Assembly (NCBI RefSeq): GCF_002887815.1
Contig: NZ_PDHO01000038.1
Location: 1-34,781, forward strand
Length of the DNA stretch: 34,781 nt
Origin: Mycobacterium sp. ENV421
Lineage (GTDB): Bacteria > Actinomycetota > Actinomycetes > Mycobacteriales > Mycobacteriaceae
Direction of reading: 5' to 3'
In this document: positions 17,596 to 25,438 of the stretch, piece after piece
Layout: every line of letters starts with the position of its first letter
Numbering within the stretch: position 1 is the first letter of the stretch
Notes under the pieces: model-generated
Database searches by the model: none
What the model saw: only the letters and a program-made list of their open reading frames with translations
What the model was told of the DNA's origin: nothing
Position numbers and translations under genes: made by a program

Positions 17596-20175
17596 ATGGA
17601 ACCCTCGACGAGTGCTGTTCAGGATAATTCTGATCCACCTGACCCCCGAGAGACTCTGGCGGAGTGGGCAAATGAGCAGGATGAGTGGGTTCGTCGAATC
17701 GTCCGACATGTGCTCGGTATTGGTAGACCCCTCTCGGGCGGCGGTATTGACATCGTGTACGCCCTCTTTCGGCAAGAGAAGGGACTCGATGAGCGCGCCC
17801 TGCCGGTAGAGCCGGACCTTGCCGTGGAAACGCTGGAGGAGGACGCCGAACTCCCGCTTGTCATCACCAGACTCTCGGAAGTCACCGGCGTCAACGCGAT
17901 CGTGCCGGGCTCGGTGATCGAACCCCACGGAGGAATGACGATCCTGTTCGGGGAGAACGGTACCGGCAAGACTGGCTATGCACGGATCTTTAAGGCGCTC
18001 GCGGGAAGTCGTACTGCGGACGCAATCCTCGGCGATATCGCAACGAACGAAGTCGTGGCACTTTCAGCGAAGGTCGAGTACACAGTCGGCGCTGACGTAA
18101 AGGAGTTCGCCTGGACAGGGGCTCAGGGGCAAGTTCCCTTTACAAGGATGTCGATCTTCGACAGTCCTGCGGTTAACTTCCATGTCGATGACGATTTGGA
18201 GTACTCCTATGTGCCCACTGTTCTAGCCCTGTTTAATCACGTGAACACAGCGATCAAGGGCGTGCACGAGCGCATTGACCAGTCCGTCAGCGACCTTTCA
18301 TCCGGCTCGACGACACTCCTAAGTCGCTTTCCGCGAGAGTCGAGTGTTTATCCGCTCGTAGAAACGCTCGGCGCCTCCACCGACCTTGCGGACCTCAACG
18401 CACGGGCCGACAGGGCGTCGGACGTGGACCAGCGGACCGACGTTCTGCGCCGCGCGGTCGCAGCGCTCGAAGCTGACACCATCGCAGCTCAGATTGCTGA
18501 GCGCCAGCGAGGCGAGCGAGTGTTGGGACAGGCAGTGCTTGCAGCCACCGCACTCAGCTCATTGAATGCCCAGGCGCTGAATGACAATATTCAGCGCCGC
18601 GCTGAACTCCAGGCCGACTATCGCACATTCCGAACGGAACTCTTCGCGGCCGCCGATCTCCCGGCAGACCCAGAGGAGACCTGGGACGAGTTCGTGTCGA
18701 GCGGTGACCGGTACAAGACGCACCTGGAATCGCTCGCCGTCCACGATGTGGAGCGATGCCTCTACTGCCGGCAATCCTTGGCCGATCCAGCAAGAGCGCT
18801 TATCGAAAAATACTCTGAATACCTCACGGACAAGATCAGCTCTGACATCACCGAGATCCAACAAAGTCTCGATAGTACGACCGCGCCGATCTTGACAATC
18901 CAGCTCAACGACATCAGCCCATTCGTAGGTGAGTACGAGGGGCGAGCAGACAGGCCATCGTTCCTCGCAGCAGTCTCCAGCATTAGAGACGCGACTCTTA
19001 CTGCGGTGGAAGCCATTCGAGCCGGAGGACCTGTCGATGCCTCCAGGCTGGCGAGCGTACCGACCCGAGCTGCTGAGGTGTTGGCAGCACAGGGTGTCCT
19101 GAAGGCGGAGATCGCAGACCTCAAGGGCCAGGCGGAGAATCGCGCCGATGCCCTTCGCGACAAGAAGCGTGAGCTGGCGGAGCTGGCGGCTGCCGGAGAG
19201 CTGGCGAAGTCGTGGACAACGATCCAGGCTCAGGTGGCACGGGCAAAGGAGTCGGACAAATTACGAGTCTTGGCAGGTAAGTTGTCCCCTTTGGGACGGT
19301 CGGTGACCGAGCTTGCGAAAGCCGCTAGTGACCAACTCATCAATCAGAGTTTCGACAAGCTCTTCGCCGAAGAATGCGATGCACTCCGCGCTCCGGGGCT
19401 CAAAGTCGAATTCGTGGGCCGACAAGGTCGAGCGCAACGACGAAAGATTCTTGCCGGCAAGCATAAGCCGTCCAAAATCTTGTCTGAGGGAGAGCAGAAA
19501 GTGCTTGCCCTCGCCGATTTTCTTGCAGAGGCCCGGTTGGCTGGAATTACGGCTCCGGTCATCTTCGACGATCCTGTCTCGAGCCTTGACCACCGGCGCA
19601 TAAACGAGGTTGCCCTCCGAGTCGCAAACCTCGCGGAAAGCAACCAGGTCATCGTCTTTACTCACGACATCTTCTTTGCTACGACTCTGCTCTTGCTCTT
19701 TGAGACGTCGAAGCGGTGCGTCTACTACCAGGTCACTGATGAAGACGGGAAGGGCCTCGTGACTCGGGCGTCCGGCCCCCGTTGGGATTCGCTCAGCAGC
19801 CTCAAGGCCAACATCAACAAGACCATCGAGGCTGCCCGAGCTGTAGACGGCGAGGCTCGTGCGGCATTGGTCCGCGATGGCTATGGCTGGATTAGGTCCT
19901 GGTGCGAAGTATTCACGGAGACAGAACTATTGAAGGGCGTCTCGCAGCGATACCAACCCAACATTCGAATGACCACGCTCAGCGAGATCAAGGTAGGGGC
20001 GCTTCCTGCAGCGTCGGAAGTAGTGACACGCGTGTTTGAGGCGGCCTGCCGGTTTATCGCAGGGCATTCACAACCACTGCCGACCCTCGGAGTCGGTCCG
20101 AGCCTGACCGGGTTAGAGGCGCATTGGAAGGAACTGCAAGACGCCCGAACGCAGTACTTGGCCGCAACCGAGTAG
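17596..20175 (+). CDS. SMC/RloC-like AAA ATPase with zinc-hook motif (AAA_13 type)
   Basis: 859 residues from the ATG at 17596, with GAGGGA 10 bp upstream; the longer open frame overlaps res. The split ABC-type ATPase is complete: Walker A GENGTGKT (119-126), signature LSEGEQ (629-634), Walker B VIFDDPVSSLD (655-665) and H-loop His690 in FTHD. Between the halves lie long coiled coils with a CLYC zinc-hook motif (Cys388, Cys391), as in Rad50 and RloC. The C-terminal 160 residues are helical and contain Arg819-x4-His824, which fits the RX4-6H pattern of HEPN ribonucleases; this could be chance. The layout resembles RloC/PrrC-type guardians that sit next to restriction systems and act when restriction is blocked. 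Here it is the last gene of the operon, 14 bp after res, and ends 78 bp from the element boundary. An anticodon-nuclease function is only a hypothesis. Confidence 0.82.
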   Translation: MEPSTSAVQDNSDPPDPRETLAEWANEQDEWVRRIVRHVLGIGRPLSGGGIDIVYALFRQEKGLDERALPVEPDLAVETLEEDAELPLVITRLSEVTGVNAIVPGSVIEPHGGMTILFGENGTGKTGYARIFKALAGSRTADAILGDIATNEVVALSAKVEYTVGADVKEFAWTGAQGQVPFTRMSIFDSPAVNFHVDDDLEYSYVPTVLALFNHVNTAIKGVHERIDQSVSDLSSGSTTLLSRFPRESSVYPLVETLGASTDLADLNARADRASDVDQRTDVLRRAVAALEADTIAAQIAERQRGERVLGQAVLAATALSSLNAQALNDNIQRRAELQADYRTFRTELFAAADLPADPEETWDEFVSSGDRYKTHLESLAVHDVERCLYCRQSLADPARALIEKYSEYLTDKISSDITEIQQSLDSTTAPILTIQLNDISPFVGEYEGRADRPSFLAAVSSIRDATLTAVEAIRAGGPVDASRLASVPTRAAEVLAAQGVLKAEIADLKGQAENRADALRDKKRELAELAAAGELAKSWTTIQAQVARAKESDKLRVLAGKLSPLGRSVTELAKAASDQLINQSFDKLFAEECDALRAPGLKVEFVGRQGRAQRRKILAGKHKPSKILSEGEQKVLALADFLAEARLAGITAPVIFDDPVSSLDHRRINEVALRVANLAESNQVIVFTHDIFFATTLLLLFETSKRCVYYQVTDEDGKGLVTRASGPRWDSLSSLKANINKTIEAARAVDGEARAALVRDGYGWIRSWCEVFTETELLKGVSQRYQPNIRMTTLSEIKVGALPAASEVVTRVFEAACRFIAGHSQPLPTLGVGPSLTGLEAHWKELQDARTQYLAATE

Positions 20176-20228
20176 TTCTCGGTCGACGATGCGCTGTCCC
20201 CTTGCCGAGGTTCCGTTACGACTGTCTC

Positions 20229-20252
20229 GTGAGACACAAACATTTCGCATAA
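20229..20252 (-). repeat. Right terminal inverted repeat of the element
   Basis: Read on the minus strand, TTATGCG (20252-20246), 8 bases, then GTGTCTCAC (20237-20229) match the two blocks of the left end, whose spacer is 12 bases. Overlapping it is a near-perfect palindrome, TGTCTC-GT-GAGACA (20223-20236), present only at this end and perhaps an extra recombinase or accessory-factor site. Host pglX sequence resumes at 20253 or 20254. Confidence 0.75.
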
Positions 20253-20253
20253 A

Positions 20254-20970
20254 GGCGGGGTCGATGACGGTGAAGCCCTCCAGCGGGCGGTCAGCTAGCG
20301 CGGGCTCCATCGTTTGGTCGAGGATGAATTCCTCTACGAACTCCGGTGTTTGGAGCAATGCGTAAGTCTTCTTGGCGTGCTCGGAAAGGTCTTGATAGAC
20401 ATCACCGAGGAAGCGGGTGTCCGTGTTGTGGAATGCAAATGCGGGCTCACCATCAGTGTTCTGTTGCCACCAGAACTCCAGCAGTGCGCGGGCCGCATCG
20501 CCGGACGGCGCGACCAAATGGATCGGGGAGTACGAGTCCACGAGCGCGGCGGTTGCCGGGAACTTCGCGAAGTGCGCGATGATCTGGCCGATCCACTCCC
20601 GGTCGGTGTGCTCGGGATTCTGCTGAAAGTACGCGCGTCGTGAATCTAGGGCGTGGGCGCGCTCGTCGGCGTCCGCGCCGGAAATCCAGCGCGGCGTGAC
20701 CAGCGCGTTGTCCTCGCAGTAGCGCGCGAAGACGGTCAGCAACACCCACGCGACGGCAGCCTGCGTCACTCGATCGTTGCGCCACTCCTGCCACGAGGCC
20801 GCGGTGCGATTGGCCGAGGTGGCCTTGTCGTAGTCACGCTTCCACGCGTCGTACACATCAGCCTGACGGCTGTCGACGTCGTCGCCATCCACGCGGGCAC
20901 GCAGATCCGTTTCGAGGTCCAGCACCTGCCGACGCAACGCCGCTACCAGATCCGATGCGGCCGCAGCCAT
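20254..20970 (-). pseudogene. pglX: BREX-2 adenine methyltransferase PglX, 5' fragment
   Basis: 239 residues of the PglX N-terminus, ending with EGFTVIDPA, the first half of methyltransferase motif I. The ATG at 20970 is supported by GAAGGAG 7 bp upstream; a GTG one codon earlier is also possible. The start overlaps the pglW stop (TGATG), so the two were translationally coupled. Beyond 20254 the frame runs into the inserted element and would add 47 foreign residues before a stop at 20113. The product therefore contains no complete SAM site. The other half of the gene is at 40-1698. In intact BREX-2, PglX methylates host DNA and is needed for phage exclusion, so the insertion should abolish both. 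Confidence 0.9.
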
Positions 20971-23900
20971 CACACCACTCCTTCGTTATCAGCTGCAGAC
21001 ACGAGATCGGCAGTCGGACGCCACACGATGAACTGTCCACCAGGAGAGCCCAATTGGATCGGTTTGCGGTCCACGAGAGCGCCGTGCTGTCCACGCAGTT
21101 GCGGCAGTACCACCCACACGGGGCGTCGCCGTGGCGCAGCGAGGTCGCTGAGCGTCGCAAGGACGTCGAGGTGGCCGTAGCGGGCGAGGGGGGACATCTC
21201 AGTGAGAATCAGCGGCTGGGCGGTCGGCGCGCGATCGAACACCTCGGCACTCAGGTCTTCTCGCAACTGCGGGACCACACGATCGATCACTGCGCGCAGG
21301 CCTCGAGCGTCGAGGCTGCCGGCACCGGCGGCGTCCGCGCTGCGCACCAAATCCCATGAGATGCCTTGTTGCGCCGCGAGGGTGCGCATCGAGTCGATGA
21401 GCCGTGCCGTCACGTCGACAACGACGCCGCCGTAGACGGCGGCGAGTTCACGCGCGACCCGCTCGTGCTCACCAGGCCTGTCCGGGGGGACCGGCACGCC
21501 GATTGCGACGAAGCCGCGCTCATCCAGTGAACGGCGCAGCATCGCTCGTTGGTCGGCGCCGTCCCGCGCAATGGTGGCCGATGGGTCAGACGTCGGCGGG
21601 ATCGTGGTCGGATTGCGGGTGTGCATCGTTGTCGCACTGGGTGGTTGTGCGTCACGAAACCGGTACGTGCTGGACGCGGCGTCCCACTCGAGGTTCAGCG
21701 TCGTTTGTTTGAGGAACGTATCGAGGTGCGGCGGTGCCGGTACCCGGTCGAGTTCGGGGAAGCGGGCGCTGACCCGGCTGCGGATCTGCGACGGCGACAA
21801 CGACTCCGACTGCGCCAGCCCGGTGAGGGCGGTCTGAATGGCGGCCGATGGCGCGATGCTTTTGTTGTGCAGTTCGAAGCGCCCGGACACCACAGCATGC
21901 TTGGAAATGGCCGCGGCCAACCGGATCAACCGGCCGTCTGTGGGTAGCGCGGTTTGTGCGTTCGGGTCACTGACGGACCGATAGCCCTCCAAGAAGGCCT
22001 TACCGAGTTCTCGAGCCGCTGTCGATGCAGGAACCACAATGTTGCGGTCGGCGGCTACCAAATCGTCGGCGCGCTTGGCCGCCGATTCGGCCGCGGCAAG
22101 CAAGAGTTCGTCCGTGGCGAGCAGCGCAAGGCGTCGGCCGTGCCTGCGCCGAACAAATTCCTTTGTACCCGAGGCGGTTTCATGTTCACTGAGCCGTTCC
22201 AGTGCGACCCGGAGTAATCCTCCGGCGGCCCGGTCGGCGCGTGCTCGCTGTGACAGATCGGTCGACGTCACCGGAGCCTCGGGCAGGCGGGCGCGGATCT
22301 CCGCGGTCAGCGTGTCGATTGCCGCGACGCCTCCAAAGTCGGAGAGCACCTGGCGGGTGATCTCGCTGACGGCATCCAAGAGTTCGCGGGTATCCCGCCG
22401 GTCGGCCCAGTCGTCCTGCAACTCCTTGAGCAACTGCGGTCCGCGCTGCGGGGCCTTGCCCAGTTTTGCGGCGAGTTCGGTGCTGCTCGCGAAGGCATCA
22501 AGACCAGGCTTAGTGCCAAGCAGGAGCTCAGCGGCGTCCTTTCGCGTCGACGCTCGTGCACCGGAGACAGCCGACAGCAGCAACTCCACGGCGTCGTCGA
22601 GTCCCATCAACGCGTCGCCGGACGCCTGCTTACGCTCCTTGCCCAGTCGTTTGGTCCAGGCACGGAATCGGGTGGTGATTTCTTTACGAGTGTCCTTGGC
22701 CTCGCGAGCGACGAGGCGGTTCAACCGCGTCGAGTCGAGTGCCATGAGTTCGCCGACCGTGGTCACCTGAACGGTCGCCAGCGCGGACACCGCGCGGGGG
22801 CTCAGACCTGAAGCCGCGAGAGGCGTTGTGATGGTGGCATTCTCGGCGGCTTTGTCGTCAGCCTGATCGTCCGGTTTACTGGCGAGGACGCCGAATATTG
22901 CGCGCCACGCCCGGAGCATGTCCTCGGCAGTGTCTGGCCGGCGTGCAGCGACGCGCGACAAGGCCGACGCGAAGAACTCGGTCATGGCGGACGCGATCGT
23001 CGACTCGAACATGTCCGGTCGCAGCGTGACATCGTCGTCGACGGTGGCAGGGTTGGCGTTCTCGTCGGACCCGTACCACGGCGTCTTGCCAGTGGCCATC
23101 TCGAAAAGCACTACCGCAGCGCCGTAGCGCTCTGCTGCGGTGTCGTACTGACGGCGCTCACCGACGCCAAGGAATGGGTCCAGGTACGGCGGGGTGCCGG
23201 CGTCGATGTTCTTGGCGTCGACGCCCGCCATCGAAAAATCGAACATCACCAGGTGCGAGTCGGCACGCGGACTGGACTGATAGACACCAAGATTCGATGG
23301 TTTGATATCGCGTTGGGTCACGCCCGCACGCTCCAGCGCCAGCAAGGCCGTCAGCAGGTCGGTTCCCCAGCGTTCGAGGACGTCGATGGATAGCCGGCCG
23401 CGGTTGTTCAGTTCCTCGGCCAGCGTGGTCCGGCCCGCGTACCTCAGCAGCAGCGCGGTACGTCCACCGACCTCGATGCAGTCGTGCAGCGTGACGATGC
23501 GCTCTTCGTTTTCGAGTTTTGCCAACACCTGCGCTTCGGCCTGCAGACGCTCGGCGGCGTCGGCGTCCTTGGCGACTTTGAGCACTCGCTCGGCGTCGCC
23601 GACCTGCTTGTCGGTGACAAGGATGCCGACAGCCGTCGAGCCAGCGCCCAGCCGCTGTTTGTAGACGAACCGTCCGTCGAGCTCAGCACCGGGCCCCGCC
23701 TCCAACGGGTCGGTTCCGGTGGCCTTGCCCAGCAGGTCCTCGCGGACGACGGTGAGTTGTTCGAGGAATGAGGCCACGTCTGCGATGCGGTCGGCGGGGC
23801 TGGGGTTGGTGGCGTCGAGCACGAGCTGGCGAAGGGAGGTCCGGACCTGCGGCATCTCAGCGGCCAGGTCAAGGCCGCGGTCGCGGCGCAGGCGATCGAT

Positions 23901-25211
23901 GAGTTCACCGCGTTCCGTGGCTGGTGGCTGACCGCTGAGGATGTAGAACGCCAACGCGCCGAGACCGAAGACGTCCATGCGGGCAGGGTCAGTGGGCCGA
24001 TGGCCTTCGGGTGCGGAGTACAGCTGCGCGGCGTCACTTGGGCTGGCCGCCATCAGGCTGAGTGAACCCGAGGACAACCTGCTCACGGCGGTGTCTGGGT
24101 TGGCAGGCAGAACCCCGGCGCTATCCCAGTCGGTGACCTGGGGCAGCAGTTGCGACCCGCGTTCACGGATGGCGACGGCGCGGGGGTTGAGGCTGCGGTG
24201 CACAACGCGATTGCGGTGCGCATAGTGGACGATGTCGGCGACGCGTCCGATGAGGTCCAGCTGGCGTTCCAGCGGCAGCTTGCCCTTATTGTCGGCAAGC
24301 CAGAGGTCTAGCGGGACGTCGCCCTTGGGCTGCGGGAAGACTAGGCCAACGCCGAGCTCGGGTTCGTTGACGATGTCTTCCGGGACCTGCAGGCCATCGA
24401 AGCGCAGACGAGACAGCAAGTGATATTCGGACGTCACTGCCCGGGTGCGGGCGTGCTGCTCGGCGGTGGGGGCGCCCTGGCTGGTCAGGTAGAAGCGGAT
24501 GCGGGCATGGCGCTCGGCGTCGACGTGGTGAAACGCCGGCCAGTCCTGCCAGCCTTCGCCGTCGGCGAGTGGTTGCTCGTCGATGATCCACGAGCCGACT
24601 TCGCGCTGGCGTCGTGGCGCCAGGCCGATGGCTTTCATCAGACCGGCGATGAGCTGGCTGTTGTGTTCGGTGACCGGTTCGTGCCGGGCTGGCGCCAGCA
24701 GGCGATCGGAGATGCCGGGTAGGCCTGTGGTCTTGGTGGCGCCGTCGAGGCCGTACAGGTTGATCGCTGCGCTGGGCGAAAGGTCGCAGACGAACTCGGG
24801 GTGGCTGAGGAACACCAACTCCTGGACGTACGGGATTCTACTTTTGGCGTCGTTGCCGCCGCGTTGGCGGATCGCGTCCTTCAGCAGCGACGCGAAGTAC
24901 TGGGCTTTGCGTCGCGCCAGCAGCAGTGGCGAGTCCTCGGCACGGTGGCCGTTGCGCATCCACACGTGGTCGTTGCCGCGAAGGATGCCCCGGTAGTGCT
25001 TGAGTTCGATCAGGTAGAGCGTGTCGCGGGCGAGGACCAGCAGGTCGACCTCGTGCCAGCGGCCGCGGTTGTCCCGGAACTCGAAGTTCGCCCAGGCGCG
25101 AAAGGGGGGAGCGTCGGGAAGGGCCTCCTTGATCACATCAAGGCCCTGCTGTTCGTGCGCGAATTGCGACTCGGCGATCTGGACCCAGCGTCCGTCCTTC
25201 ACCGGTTCCAT
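20970..25211 (-). CDS. pglW: BREX-2 serine/threonine kinase PglW with NERD domain
   Basis: 1413 residues, normal for PglW. Residues 1-120 form a NERD nuclease-related domain with Asp56 and the Glu69-Leu-Lys71 motif. A first kinase-like region follows, where the HRD motif reads HRS (338-340) and DFG reads DWD, so it is probably a pseudokinase. The second kinase domain begins with GAGSTA around residue 530 and keeps the catalytic loop QRDIKPSN (Asp635, Lys637), with DFS in place of DFG. The C-terminal half is a long helical region with tandem winged-helix-like parts and a final alpha/beta ATPase-like segment. In BREX-2/Pgl, PglW is a kinase shown to autophosphorylate in Streptomyces. The gene shows no obvious lesion although its partner pglX is broken. 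ATG start with AGAGG close upstream. Transcription is divergent from the GTPase genes. Confidence 0.92.
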   Translation of the reverse strand: MEPVKDGRWVQIAESQFAHEQQGLDVIKEALPDAPPFRAWANFEFRDNRGRWHEVDLLVLARDTLYLIELKHYRGILRGNDHVWMRNGHRAEDSPLLLARRKAQYFASLLKDAIRQRGGNDAKSRIPYVQELVFLSHPEFVCDLSPSAAINLYGLDGATKTTGLPGISDRLLAPARHEPVTEHNSQLIAGLMKAIGLAPRRQREVGSWIIDEQPLADGEGWQDWPAFHHVDAERHARIRFYLTSQGAPTAEQHARTRAVTSEYHLLSRLRFDGLQVPEDIVNEPELGVGLVFPQPKGDVPLDLWLADNKGKLPLERQLDLIGRVADIVHYAHRNRVVHRSLNPRAVAIRERGSQLLPQVTDWDSAGVLPANPDTAVSRLSSGSLSLMAASPSDAAQLYSAPEGHRPTDPARMDVFGLGALAFYILSGQPPATERGELIDRLRRDRGLDLAAEMPQVRTSLRQLVLDATNPSPADRIADVASFLEQLTVVREDLLGKATGTDPLEAGPGAELDGRFVYKQRLGAGSTAVGILVTDKQVGDAERVLKVAKDADAAERLQAEAQVLAKLENEERIVTLHDCIEVGGRTALLLRYAGRTTLAEELNNRGRLSIDVLERWGTDLLTALLALERAGVTQRDIKPSNLGVYQSSPRADSHLVMFDFSMAGVDAKNIDAGTPPYLDPFLGVGERRQYDTAAERYGAAVVLFEMATGKTPWYGSDENANPATVDDDVTLRPDMFESTIASAMTEFFASALSRVAARRPDTAEDMLRAWRAIFGVLASKPDDQADDKAAENATITTPLAASGLSPRAVSALATVQVTTVGELMALDSTRLNRLVAREAKDTRKEITTRFRAWTKRLGKERKQASGDALMGLDDAVELLLSAVSGARASTRKDAAELLLGTKPGLDAFASSTELAAKLGKAPQRGPQLLKELQDDWADRRDTRELLDAVSEITRQVLSDFGGVAAIDTLTAEIRARLPEAPVTSTDLSQRARADRAAGGLLRVALERLSEHETASGTKEFVRRRHGRRLALLATDELLLAAAESAAKRADDLVAADRNIVVPASTAARELGKAFLEGYRSVSDPNAQTALPTDGRLIRLAAAISKHAVVSGRFELHNKSIAPSAAIQTALTGLAQSESLSPSQIRSRVSARFPELDRVPAPPHLDTFLKQTTLNLEWDAASSTYRFRDAQPPSATTMHTRNPTTIPPTSDPSATIARDGADQRAMLRRSLDERGFVAIGVPVPPDRPGEHERVARELAAVYGGVVVDVTARLIDSMRTLAAQQGISWDLVRSADAAGAGSLDARGLRAVIDRVVPQLREDLSAEVFDRAPTAQPLILTEMSPLARYGHLDVLATLSDLAAPRRRPVWVVLPQLRGQHGALVDRKPIQLGSPGGQFIVWRPTADLVSAADNEGVV

Positions 25212-25438
25212 ACCCCCTCTTCACAGTGTGCAGAGACAAACTTACTTAGTTGTGCTTCGACCTTTGGCGGTTTGTGGCGTGATAGCGATCAAACCGGCGT
25301 GGGTTCCAGGCCCAAACTGCGAGTATTCACCGAGATGCCGACAACGCCGCGTCGCGCGTGAGTGGACCGCAATCCATGTCGAGTAGTTGGCCACCAAAAG
25401 CGGCGGATTACCCCCGCACGCCGGTGGGGAGGCGCTTA
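25212..25438. promoter_or_regulatory. Divergent promoter region between pglW and the GTPase operon
   Basis: 227 bp separate the pglW start from the best-supported GTPase start. It is AT-richer near pglW and contains AACT-TACTT-AGTT (about 25239-25251), a short inverted repeat that could be an operator. GATAGCGATC around 25281-25290 might include a -10 for the rightward operon. No confident -35/-10 pair can be named on either strand. The arrangement allows shared control of the two divergent units. Confidence 0.4.

Larger units (their letters stand above)
1699..20253 (+). mobile_element. Tn554-like integrative element carrying a defence operon, inserted in pglX
   Basis: The boundaries come from the host gene. 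Bases up to 1698 and from 20254 onward, joined directly, recreate the pglX motif I codons (Asp-Pro-Ala-Cys-Gly-Ser-Gly) with nothing lost. The ends are imperfect inverted repeats: TTATGCG, then 12 bases, then GTGTCTCAC on the left; the same two blocks with 8 bases between them, inverted, on the right. The content fits a Tn554-type transposon: several tyrosine recombinases plus a TnpC-like coiled-coil protein at one end, cargo at the other. All ten genes lie on the plus strand in two operons. There is no DDE transposase and there are no phage structural, conjugation or replication genes. Family knowledge: Tn554 relatives integrate site-specifically through a 6-bp core without making a target duplication. 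Confidence 0.9.

Noticed and set aside
1699..20253. Prophage or conjugative element
   Set aside because: No structural, packaging, lysis, relaxase or secretion genes are present. Recombinases, ends and TnpC-like protein fit a Tn554-like transposon better.
22039..22770. 243-residue plus-strand frame inside pglW
   Set aside because: Ser/Ala/Arg-rich shadow composition with no domain signal, within an intact pglW frame.
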